A DNA stretch of 64,000 bases from Ornithinibacillus californiensis (GTDB taxonomy: Bacteria > Bacillota > Bacilli > Bacillales > Amphibacillaceae): the NCBI RefSeq assembly GCF_001038485.1, contig NZ_LDUE01000065.1, positions 61,216 to 125,215 on the forward strand, written 5' to 3'. The position numbers and the translations under genes are program-made. This document shows, piece by piece, positions 57,204 through 64,000 of the stretch (its first letter is position 1; every line of letters starts with the position of its first letter). The notes under the pieces are model-generated. The model did no database searches. It worked only from the letters and a program-made list of their open reading frames with translations, and was not told the origin of the DNA.

Positions 57204-57333
57204 AGTTCAAGGGATTCAATTTGAAGTTAACAGATGAATTGCAATTTCCAAAGAACAGTTTGAAATCAATACGGTTAATGATAGTTCAAATGAATTTTAT
57301 TTGATTGTAAACTCAAAAAAAGTTAAAGTAAAT

Positions 57334-57371
57334 AAAATGCCTTCCATACTCAAATGGGAGGCATTTTATTT
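57334..57371 (+). terminator. Terminator after the ZIP gene
   Basis: AAAATGCCTTCCAT against ATGGGAGGCATTTTATTT. Confidence 0.8.
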
Positions 57372-57474
57372 CAAAATAGTTAGTTTAGAGTACGAACAAT
57401 ATATAATGCTAAATTAAAATCCTTCACTAATGTGAAATTAACATTTTATTAAACTATAAATCTTAAAAGGATGA

Positions 57475-58947
57475 TTATTCAATAAGGGCTTTTCTTATAA
57501 ATAGATCGTTAACGTATAAAACTGTATCAGTATCAAAATAAGTAGGTAATTTAAAACTTTGCTTGTACTGCTCATGACCCTTACCAGTAATAACAATCCA
57601 GTCACCTTTTTGACTATGTTCAATAGCCCATTTTATAGCCATTGTTCGATCTCCGATAATCATACCTTTTTCATTTCCATATGAATGGTTTAAATAACTG
57701 AGAGTTCTTATCATCTCATTCTTGGAAACAGAATTTAAATCATCTAATGTCAAAATATATCGGGTACTTAGTTCGGAGGTAACAGATAACATTCCTTGCC
57801 TTTTACTCAAATCCCTACCACCACGAAAGCCAAATACATGTGTTATTCTTTTTGCACCTTTCAGGTTTGCGGTTCTTAAACAATGAAAAATTGCATCAGC
57901 AGTATGAGCATAGTCGACAACAGCTGTTGCTCCATTGGACAGTTTATAAATTTCAAATCTCCCTCTGACACCCTTAAAATTAATAATTGTTTCAAGAATG
58001 GATTCACTCTCTAATCCCATTATCCTTGAAGTTCCATATGCCATAACACTATTGTACATATTATGAATTCCTTCCATAGGAGAAAAAATATCACTTTCGA
58101 TTTTATTATCCATAATCGTTACGATAGAGTTCTTTGAGTTGAAATTTATTATATTAAACTTACACTTAGGTTTTTGTCCAATTGAGTAAACAATTTTTCC
58201 TTGGCCATCTAATATCTTTGCTAATTCGTCACCCCAATAATTATCTATGTTAATAATTGCTTGTCCATCTTCTTTTAGATAGTCAAACAATAACATTTTG
58301 GTTCTAAAGTATTCTTCCATCGTTTTGTGGTAGTCCAAGTGTTCATGTTCTAGATTTGTAAACAAGCATAAATCAAAAGCTAAACCTTCAACCCGATGTT
58401 GGGTTAAGCCATGGGAAGAGATTTCAATAATAATCACCTCATCCTTGCTCTCAGCTATAAGTTTGTGTAAATCTAATGAGCTTGGTGTGGTGTTTGTACT
58501 GTTTTTTATCTCACCATTGATTATGTTTTGTATGGTGCCAATTAAAGAACAAGTTTTACCGTTACTTTCTAAAATGTGTTTTAAAAGGTGACTGGTTGTT
58601 GTTTTTCCGTTCGTCCCAGTAATTCCAATCATAATTTTATTTTTCGAGGGATCGCGATAAAAGTTTCTCGATAGGATCCCCAATGTTTTTCTACTATCGT
58701 CAACCTGTACATATGGTATGGGTAAATCATCAATTTCTTTTTCACCTACTACAAGACATGCACCATTATTAATAGCATCTTTTATGTAATCATGACCATC
58801 GGCGTTATGCCCCTTAATGGCTACAAAAACATAATTGATATTTATGTCAGATGAACTGTAAGCAATACCATCAATAATTAGTTCTTCCGTTTCTTGCTTT
58901 ATATTATTTAGAATTTCAATTCCATCCAATAATTGTTCGATTTTCAT
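57475..58947 (-). CDS. MurE-like UDP-MurNAc-tripeptide synthetase (paralogue)
   Basis: 490 residues with the Mur ligase plan: N-domain about 20-95, P-loop GITGTNGKTTT (108-118), central motifs TNLEHEHLDYHKTMEEYFRTK (including the likely carbamylated Lys), and C-domain GRFEIY...VDYAHTADA and GKGHEQY. The diaminopimelate-recognising DNPR motif is replaced by DDLN (in LTLDDLNSVSK), so the amino acid added is uncertain. The main murE is expected elsewhere in a dcw cluster. Cytoplasmic. Preceded on its strand by a TGCACA/TCCATA repeat. Confidence 0.85.
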   Translation of the reverse strand: MKIEQLLDGIEILNNIKQETEELIIDGIAYSSSDININYVFVAIKGHNADGHDYIKDAINNGACLVVGEKEIDDLPIPYVQVDDSRKTLGILSRNFYRDPSKNKIMIGITGTNGKTTTSHLLKHILESNGKTCSLIGTIQNIINGEIKNSTNTTPSSLDLHKLIAESKDEVIIIEISSHGLTQHRVEGLAFDLCLFTNLEHEHLDYHKTMEEYFRTKMLLFDYLKEDGQAIINIDNYWGDELAKILDGQGKIVYSIGQKPKCKFNIINFNSKNSIVTIMDNKIESDIFSPMEGIHNMYNSVMAYGTSRIMGLESESILETIINFKGVRGRFEIYKLSNGATAVVDYAHTADAIFHCLRTANLKGAKRITHVFGFRGGRDLSKRQGMLSVTSELSTRYILTLDDLNSVSKNEMIRTLSYLNHSYGNEKGMIIGDRTMAIKWAIEHSQKGDWIVITGKGHEQYKQSFKLPTYFDTDTVLYVNDLFIRKALIE

Positions 58948-59005
58948 ATATAAAATAGACTCCTTAGATAGAAATAAGATTAACTACTTAATTTTAAATT
59001 TAAAA

Positions 59006-59022
59006 TATGGAGTTATTGTGCA
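59006..59022 (-). promoter_or_regulatory. OmpR-type direct repeat upstream of the murE-like gene
   Basis: Coding (minus) strand TGCACA, spacer ATAAC, TCCATA, 59-75 bases before the start codon. The second half-site is imperfect. Confidence 0.45.
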
Positions 59023-59108
59023 GATTTATAACTGTAATAATCACTTAATGTTTTTAACAATATTTGTAAATGAAATGTGTTCTATTAGCAAAATAGAAAT
59101 AATATAAC

Positions 59109-59125
59109 TTCACCTAATCTTCATG
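59109..59125 (+). promoter_or_regulatory. Possible OmpR-type direct repeat upstream of the MATE gene
   Basis: TTCACC, spacer TAATC, TTCATG, 11-bp period and the gene's own strand; each half-site deviates once from consensus. Confidence 0.4.
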
Positions 59126-59221
59126 ATGTACAGATATAGGGTAGTATGCAGTATAGAAATAAACTATATGCTGAAAATAATAAATGAAAATACCAAGAAA
59201 GGATGGTGACCGGGACCAATT

Positions 59222-60667
59222 ATGACCACTCACAGTGAAGATGATAAAATTAAATTAGCTGATACAGATATGAAAAAGATTAAAGTAATCTTATTGTTAG
59301 CATTTCCGGCTATAATAGAGAACCTTTTCCAGACGATTTTAGGATTTGTTGATACATATTTTGTGTCAAAGCTCGGATTAGTAGAGGTTTCCGCTGTTGG
59401 TGTTACGAATGCGGTATTAGCTATTTACTTCGCACTATTTATGGCCATAGGTGTAGCAGCAAATGTATATATTGCTAACTTCTTAGGTGCAAATAAAGTA
59501 GAAAAGGCAAGACATATAGCACAACAATCCCTTATTTTAGCCTCAGTATTTGGTGTTATAACCGGTATTATTACGCTACTTTTTGCGGAGGAACTTTTGC
59601 AATTAATGGGCATTGAGGCCAATGTGTTAGCGGCAGGTACTATGTACTTTAAAATAGTAGCCATACCCTCGATTTTTATGTCTCTTATGTTTGTAGCAAG
59701 CGCAATCTTGCGTGGGGCAGGGGATACGAAATCTCCAATGAAAATAAGTATTATCGTAAATATCATTAATGCTGTACTAGATTATATTTTTATCTTTGGA
59801 TTCTGGGTTATTCCTGGTATGGGGATTGTAGGGGCTGCAATTGCTACCGTGATAGCTCGTGTAATTGGTGCTATAGGATTACTACTATATATTCAACGGT
59901 CAGAATTAATAAAATTTAAAAAGGAATACTGGAAGTTAGACAAAACACATATGAAAGAATTAATGGTTCTTGGTAGTCCAGCAGCTGGGGAAAGGTTAAT
60001 TATGAGAGCTGGGCAAGTTGTATACTTTAGCTTTGTGGTGGCACTAGGAACCAATGTATTTGCGGCTCATCAAATAGCAGGAAATATAGAAGTTTTTTCC
60101 TATATGATTGGGTATGGTTTTGCTACTGCAGTGACTATTTTGGTAGGGCAGCAATTGGGTGCAGGAAATCAACAAGAAGCTACAAAATACGCTAAACTAT
60201 CCGCTTTTTTAGCCGTAGGATTTATGACTATTTTTGGTGCATTGCTGTTTTTCTTTGGAGAATGGGCTGGTGGATTCTTCTCACAGGATCCACAGGTTAA
60301 AGAAGACATAGGGACCGCCTTAAAAGTTTCGGGAGTTTTTCAACCTTTTCTAGCAGTTGTACTGACATTAACTGGTGCCTTTCAAGGCGCAAATAATACG
60401 AAATTTCCAATGTATTTAACTGGAGTTGGAATGTGGGCAGTGCGTACACTATTTGTATATGTGTTAGGCATTAAACTTGGATGGGGGTTGTTAGGGGTTT
60501 GGATAGCTATTGGCTTAGATACTGGACTAAGAGCCTTAGTGCTTATCATACAATTTAAACGCAACAGATGGATTGTTGAAAAGACTGATCAAAGAGAAGA
60601 TCCAGAGTCTCATTGTCATCCTCAAACAACAAAAGAGAATATGTCTTCGTGTGTTAACAACTACTAG
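59222..60667 (+). CDS. MATE-family efflux transporter
   Basis: 481 residues, twelve helices in two six-helix halves (LLAFPAIIENLFQTILGFVDTYFVSKLG; ELMVLGSPAAGERLIMRAGQVVYF). DinF/NorM-type cation-coupled exporter. The C-terminal tail has a Cys/His group (ESHCHPQTT, SSC) unusual for the family. ATG start; the ribosome site is poor (GGATGG, 14 bases away), the next candidate GGGACC being non-canonical. Confidence 0.88.
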   Translation: MTTHSEDDKIKLADTDMKKIKVILLLAFPAIIENLFQTILGFVDTYFVSKLGLVEVSAVGVTNAVLAIYFALFMAIGVAANVYIANFLGANKVEKARHIAQQSLILASVFGVITGIITLLFAEELLQLMGIEANVLAAGTMYFKIVAIPSIFMSLMFVASAILRGAGDTKSPMKISIIVNIINAVLDYIFIFGFWVIPGMGIVGAAIATVIARVIGAIGLLLYIQRSELIKFKKEYWKLDKTHMKELMVLGSPAAGERLIMRAGQVVYFSFVVALGTNVFAAHQIAGNIEVFSYMIGYGFATAVTILVGQQLGAGNQQEATKYAKLSAFLAVGFMTIFGALLFFFGEWAGGFFSQDPQVKEDIGTALKVSGVFQPFLAVVLTLTGAFQGANNTKFPMYLTGVGMWAVRTLFVYVLGIKLGWGLLGVWIAIGLDTGLRALVLIIQFKRNRWIVEKTDQREDPESHCHPQTTKENMSSCVNNY

Positions 60668-60716
60668 GTCGAAAAAATATATTTAAGCATGTTAGACATG
60701 AAAAGAAAGGTAAATA

Positions 60717-60746
60717 AAGAGTTGTCCACCATGAACAACTCTTTAT
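60717..60746 (+). terminator. Terminator after the MATE gene
   Basis: AAAGAGTTGT, loop CCACCATGA, ACAACTCTTTATT; also usable by the convergent cupredoxin gene. Confidence 0.75.
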
Positions 60747-60753
60747 TACTTGA

Positions 60754-61137
60754 TTATTTAACTATTAATGTTGATTTCATTTCACTATGACCTTCGCCAC
60801 ACGGAATGCTACAATAGATTATGTATTCCCCAGGTTGATCAGGTGTAAATGATGCTTTACCATCACCCTCAATATTTACATCAAATTCATCAATTGCAAT
60901 CCCATGCATACCCTCATTATTTGTTAGGGAGATAGAGACTTCCTCACCAGCATTTACGCTGTATTCAGCTTGGTCAAACTCCCAATTGGTTGCTTTGATC
61001 TCAACCACATTGTTCGAGGTAGCTTCCCCAGTATGTGAAGAATTACTGTTATCCGTGTCACTACTATTAGTTTGCCCACATGCTGCTAATACCAAAACTA
61101 GCCCTATTGTAATCAATGCCAATAATCCTTTATTCAT
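60754..61137 (-). CDS. Cupredoxin lipoprotein with CuA-type site (COX2-like)
   Basis: 127 residues. Lipobox LAAC (Cys20), Ser/Thr/Asn linker, then a cupredoxin domain like the soluble part of cytochrome oxidase subunit II: first ligand His in GMHGIAI, and CSIPCGEGHSEM with two Cys, one His and one Met, the set for a binuclear CuA centre. Not fused to the membrane helices of subunit II, so more likely a free electron or copper carrier. TGCACA half-sites upstream. Confidence 0.9.
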   Translation of the reverse strand: MNKGLLALITIGLVLVLAACGQTNSSDTDNSNSSHTGEATSNNVVEIKATNWEFDQAEYSVNAGEEVSISLTNNEGMHGIAIDEFDVNIEGDGKASFTPDQPGEYIIYCSIPCGEGHSEMKSTLIVK

Positions 61138-61205
61138 AGAAATTCCTCCTTAACAATTTTGATATTCTTACTAATGATAACTCTAGAATACAATTGTCTA
61201 CTTTC

Positions 61206-61233
61206 TGTGCAGAAAGAAGGACTTCTTTGTGAA
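61206..61233 (-). promoter_or_regulatory. Phased half-sites upstream of the CuA cupredoxin gene
   Basis: Coding (minus) strand TTCACA (61233-61228) and TGCACA (61211-61206), 22 bases (two periods) apart. Confidence 0.45.
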
Positions 61234-61334
61234 CAAATTATAAATTAGCTATTGGGTATGAAAGTATTACTTGAGAATTGAAAAGAGCATTGATTCAACA
61301 AAAAATCTGTTTTTATTATTATATTCTGTAATTC

Positions 61335-62228
61335 TCACGAAACCTCCATTGTTCCTATCATTCCCGACTCTTTATGACCAGGTATTGTGCAAACAAACTT
61401 ATATACCCCAGGTTCAGTAGGAGTAAAAGAAATGGATTGTTCTTCTCCAGGGGCAGCATGGAGATGAATAGTATTTGCGGTATTCTCATGATGATGGTTA
61501 GAGTTTTGCTGCACATTCGATGGAGTAAAACCGATAATTTCAAGATCATGTTCTATCTTACCAGTATTCATTATGGATAAAGTTATCGTTTCACCGGCCT
61601 TGACGTTAACATTATTAGGTAGAAAATCATATTCGTTTGCTTTGATTATCAAGCTATTTTTGCTATCTTTATGTTCAGAGTGATTATGCTCTGCTGAACC
61701 TGTTTCTATAAAGACGGGGCCAGTTTGATTGAAAACAAAAAATAAAAAGCCAAATAGGAACACAGGTATTAACGGATTGTATAAAAGAGATAATTCTTTT
61801 CCGATATTCTCTTTTTGCATCATATAAACTAGAATCAGCATGGTTGCGAGGAATAAAAAAAACATAATTTTAACAATGGCTTCATGATATTCCATTGCAA
61901 TCATCGCTCCTAGCATAGCACCCATCATTCCACCCATCAAACCTGATAACAGACCATCTAGAACGGCCATGACACTGACGGGGATTCCCGCTAAAAATCC
62001 GACAGTCATCCCTGCAGCCATTCCTAATAAGGTAGCTATAAAAAAGTTTTCTAATAATAGTATTCCAAAGATAATACCGAGAAGTAATCCAACACTCATT
62101 CCTAGTGTCATTGCAATCATCATACCAGTCATACAGGGTACTTTTCTTCTATTGTAAAATGTTTTTCCAATAATAATAGTTGATAATAGAAAAGTGATTA
62201 AAAATATCAAATACAAAGTTGTTCCCAT
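61335..62228 (-). CDS. Multispanning membrane protein with C-terminal cupredoxin domain
   Basis: 297 residues from the ATG at 62228, ten bases after GAGGGG; an upstream TTG is too close to that site. Residues 1-170 hold about five Gly/Met-rich helices (MTGMMIAMTLGMSVGLLLGIIFG; MGGMMGAMLGAMIAM). After a His-rich segment (AEHNHSEHKDS) comes a cupredoxin (about 195-297) with His in IEHDLEII and the CTIPGHKESGM loop, a type-1 copper site. Met/His composition fits copper handling. Confidence 0.85.
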   Translation of the reverse strand: MGTTLYLIFLITFLLSTIIIGKTFYNRRKVPCMTGMMIAMTLGMSVGLLLGIIFGILLLENFFIATLLGMAAGMTVGFLAGIPVSVMAVLDGLLSGLMGGMMGAMLGAMIAMEYHEAIVKIMFFLFLATMLILVYMMQKENIGKELSLLYNPLIPVFLFGFLFFVFNQTGPVFIETGSAEHNHSEHKDSKNSLIIKANEYDFLPNNVNVKAGETITLSIMNTGKIEHDLEIIGFTPSNVQQNSNHHHENTANTIHLHAAPGEEQSISFTPTEPGVYKFVCTIPGHKESGMIGTMEVS

Positions 62229-62633
62229 TTTGTTCAAACCCCTCTCTTTACTTGTCCAATTTTGAAGTTAATTAATTATATGTCTGTCCATACTAAAAAT
62301 ATTCTTTTTATGAGAAAAGGCAGGGAGGAGGAGTCATCATTTGAATTAGAGTATTCATAAGAGGACGCAGATAAATGATCCTAACTATTTTCAAAATGAT
62401 AACATTGATTAATTAGTGGCTAATTGTGGCAATTTTGTGAGGTTTAGTAAACCTGCACAATTTCTGCATTATTTGAGTCTATATTTGGAAGTAATGTTTA
62501 AATTTATGATTGGAATTGCTTAATTGTAAATTTACATGATAAAAGTGAAATGTAGTTTTATATAATTTGAACTATATAATTGTCAAAAGGAGTTTCTAGA
62601 GATTCTATTATGACAATCAGAGGGGGGATTGAA
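62229..62633. other. Long divergent intergenic region between cupredoxin and ccdA genes
   Basis: About 400 bases, very AT-rich. I find no supported gene. It holds the TGCACA/TGCATT direct repeat at 62454-62470, described separately. Confidence 0.6.
62454..62470 (+). promoter_or_regulatory. OmpR-type direct repeat upstream of ccdA
   Basis: TGCACA, spacer ATTTC, TGCATT; 11-bp period, same strand as ccdA, about 165 bases before its start. Confidence 0.55.
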
Positions 62634-63338
62634 TTGGACGAAATTAATATTTTTCTTGCTTTTGGTGCGGGCTTTCTATCTTTTATTTCACCATGTTGCT
62701 TACCGCTTTATCCTGCTTTTATATCATATATTACTGGAATGAGCGTTAGTGAAGTAAAAGAAGAGAATAAAAAAATGAATAAACGAGCGATTTTACATAC
62801 CATTTTCTTTTTAATTGGTTTTTCCAGCATTTTTATCATGATAGGATTTACGACATCCTTTATCTCTGAATTCTTATTAATATATCAAGATATCATTAGA
62901 CAAATTGGTGCTATATTAATTATTTTCTTTGGATTAGTTATTGTAGGAGTTCTTAATTTTAAGTTTCTTATGAAGGATAGGAGAATATCGTTTAAAAACC
63001 GTCCAGGTGGATTTTTTGGATCATTTTTAATTGGGATGGCATTCTCATTAGGGTGGACACCTTGTACAGGACCAATATTAGCCATTGTATTGTCGCTGGC
63101 TGCTACCAATCCAGATGTTGGCATGGTGATGATGATAGCTTATGTATTAGGATTTTCAATTCCATTCTTTGTACTATCCTTCTTTGTAGGACGAATAAAA
63201 TGGATTAAAAAACATAGTGTCAAAATTATAAAAGTTGGCGGATATATTATGATTCTCATGGGAGTTGCGCTATTCTTCGATTGGCTAACTAAACTGACTT
63301 CCTTTTTAGCAGGTTGGTTTGGATTTTATGGATTCTAG
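62634..63338 (+). CDS. ccdA: Cytochrome c biogenesis protein CcdA
   Basis: 234 residues from the TTG at 62634, a few bases after GAGGGGGG; this start (MDEINIFLAFGAGFLSFISPCC) matches the length and N-terminus of Bacillus CcdA, and longer in-frame starts do not. Six helices with SPCCLPLYP and TPCTGPIL cysteines, which pass reducing equivalents outward to ResA. Completes the system II set together with resABC. Confidence 0.92.
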   Translation: MDEINIFLAFGAGFLSFISPCCLPLYPAFISYITGMSVSEVKEENKKMNKRAILHTIFFLIGFSSIFIMIGFTTSFISEFLLIYQDIIRQIGAILIIFFGLVIVGVLNFKFLMKDRRISFKNRPGGFFGSFLIGMAFSLGWTPCTGPILAIVLSLAATNPDVGMVMMIAYVLGFSIPFFVLSFFVGRIKWIKKHSVKIIKVGGYIMILMGVALFFDWLTKLTSFLAGWFGFYGF

Positions 63339-63413
63339 TTATTATAGTTAATGTTGGAAAATGACGATGCAGCTAATTTGACTGCAAATATGAGTAGAAA
63401 CATAGGAAAATAG

Positions 63414-63447
63414 AGAAAAACCACTGTTTAAATTGAGTGGTTTTTCT
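63414..63447. terminator. Terminator between ccdA and the AbrB-like gene
   Basis: AGAAAAACCACT, loop of 10, AGTGGTTTTTCTT, between convergent genes. Confidence 0.8.
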
Positions 63448-63485
63448 TGCTTAATAAATATATTGAGCTATTATTCTATACTGAT

Positions 63486-63839
63486 TTATGATTGTGATTT
63501 ACATTCTAGTACCACAAACTGGTTATCAATAGATTTATATACTTGAAACATGTCCCCCTTTTCTAAACACAGATTCTTTTTTAATTCTACTGGAATCCGG
63601 ATAGCCCCTTTTCTAGTAATAATCATTATGTTTTCTAATGTTTCATTGGTTAACTTCTGAATAATCAATCCTCTTGAAGTGCTTGTCATACTGACTGTTA
63701 CTTCATCTCCAGCAAGTAATGCTAGTGCTTTTCTTACAGTTTTTGGAATTGTGATACTTTGATGTTTATTAAGGATACAATACAATCCTGTATCAATAAG
63801 TTGAATTTGTATATCTTGAAAAATAACTATGTTAAACAT
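63486..63839 (-). CDS. AbrB/SpoVT-type regulator with two swapped-hairpin domains
   Basis: 117 residues. Two AbrB-like segments: SITIPKTVRKALALLAGDEVTVSM (about 28-65) and IITRKGAIRIPVELKKNLCLEKGDMFQVY (about 72-105). Most AbrB proteins have a single DNA-binding hairpin domain per chain; a tandem arrangement is seen in some antitoxin-like or pseudo-dimeric regulators. No toxin gene is adjacent inside the window. An 11-bp-phased repeat lies upstream. Confidence 0.75.
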   Translation of the reverse strand: MFNIVIFQDIQIQLIDTGLYCILNKHQSITIPKTVRKALALLAGDEVTVSMTSTSRGLIIQKLTNETLENIMIITRKGAIRIPVELKKNLCLEKGDMFQVYKSIDNQFVVLECKSQS

Positions 63840-63884
63840 AAATAAACACCCTCAAAATTTATTTGTTAAATTATAGCTATAAAG

Positions 63885-63912
63885 TATCAAAAATGTATGC
63901 AGAAAATATAGA
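63885..63912 (-). promoter_or_regulatory. OmpR-type direct repeat upstream of the AbrB-like gene
   Basis: Coding (minus) strand TCTATA, spacer TTTTC, TGCATA, then one period further TTGATA; the central copy is a consensus one. The remaining bases to 64000 show no gene. Confidence 0.5.
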
Positions 63913-64000
63913 AAATGCATTTGAAAATATAACTACTACTATCCAAAATAAACTTATATACATTAGAACGATACGAAAGAACTAATATTATTATTATTAT

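Noticed and set aside
57204..57330. Possible gene remnant after the ZIP gene (translation containing NTVNDSSNEFYLIVNSKKVKV)
   Set aside because: Short, without start or ribosome site, and no recognisable parent gene; could equally be chance in AT-rich DNA.

Overview
The window is low-GC DNA from a spore-forming Bacillaceae species. Gene content and order look most like the Oceanobacillus/Virgibacillus side of the family, but that placement is inferred from style and synteny, not from any search. Evidence for a sporulating Firmicute: a full gerP operon with a SigK-like promoter, a FapR-type fab operon, a trpS T-box remnant, frequent TTG starts behind strong GGAGG sites, and many rho-independent terminators.

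Backbone (1-32.3 kb). The order addA, gerPF-A, yisL, a DegV protein, yitT, yitU, yitV, yitW, yjzD, a yjaV-like gene, med, fabH, fabF, yjbA, trpS is a condensed version of the B. subtilis addA-to-trpS chromosome segment as I remember it. Species-specific insertions lie between these genes: rocD, a membrane-anchored GH13 homologue lacking all its catalytic residues, a PstS-like membrane protein, two Nudix hydrolases, a beta-propeller protein, uppP, an AraC-GH39 fusion regulator, an MFS efflux pump and an M20 amidohydrolase. Two dispersed non-coding repeats sit at 10385-10622 and 27987-28332; the second contains two tandem hairpins with compensatory base changes.

Island (about 32.4 kb to beyond 64 kb). 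A large serine recombinase gene abuts trpS and has no stop codon: its frame runs through the T-box antiterminator/terminator of the trpS leader and into TrpS, giving one open frame of about 994 codons. Stem I of the T-box is not present upstream, as expected if an element integrated into the leader. The DNA beyond looks like cargo. After two unrecognised genes and an HTH gene comes an exocytoplasmic copper and redox set: a Zur-type ZnuA, a YVTN-propeller lipoprotein under an FNR-like box, YdhK, SHOCT and F510_1955-type proteins, two CcdA-type proteins, a histidine kinase/response regulator pair, a His-rich CopB-type ATPase under a CsoR-like operator, ResABC, a multicopper oxidase, a ZIP transporter, two cupredoxins and an AbrB-like regulator. 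Cell-wall genes (a D,D-carboxypeptidase, a SpoIIP homologue, a second MurE) and a MATE pump are interspersed.

The main structural discovery in the island is a recurring direct repeat of T(G/T)CA(C/T)A half-sites with 11-bp period, often with the spacer TTTTC. It lies upstream of at least ten island genes, on each gene's own coding strand. This is the binding architecture of OmpR/PhoB-family regulators, and the only such regulator in the window is encoded in the island. I infer a self-contained two-component copper/redox regulon carried by the element. The right end of the island is outside the window.
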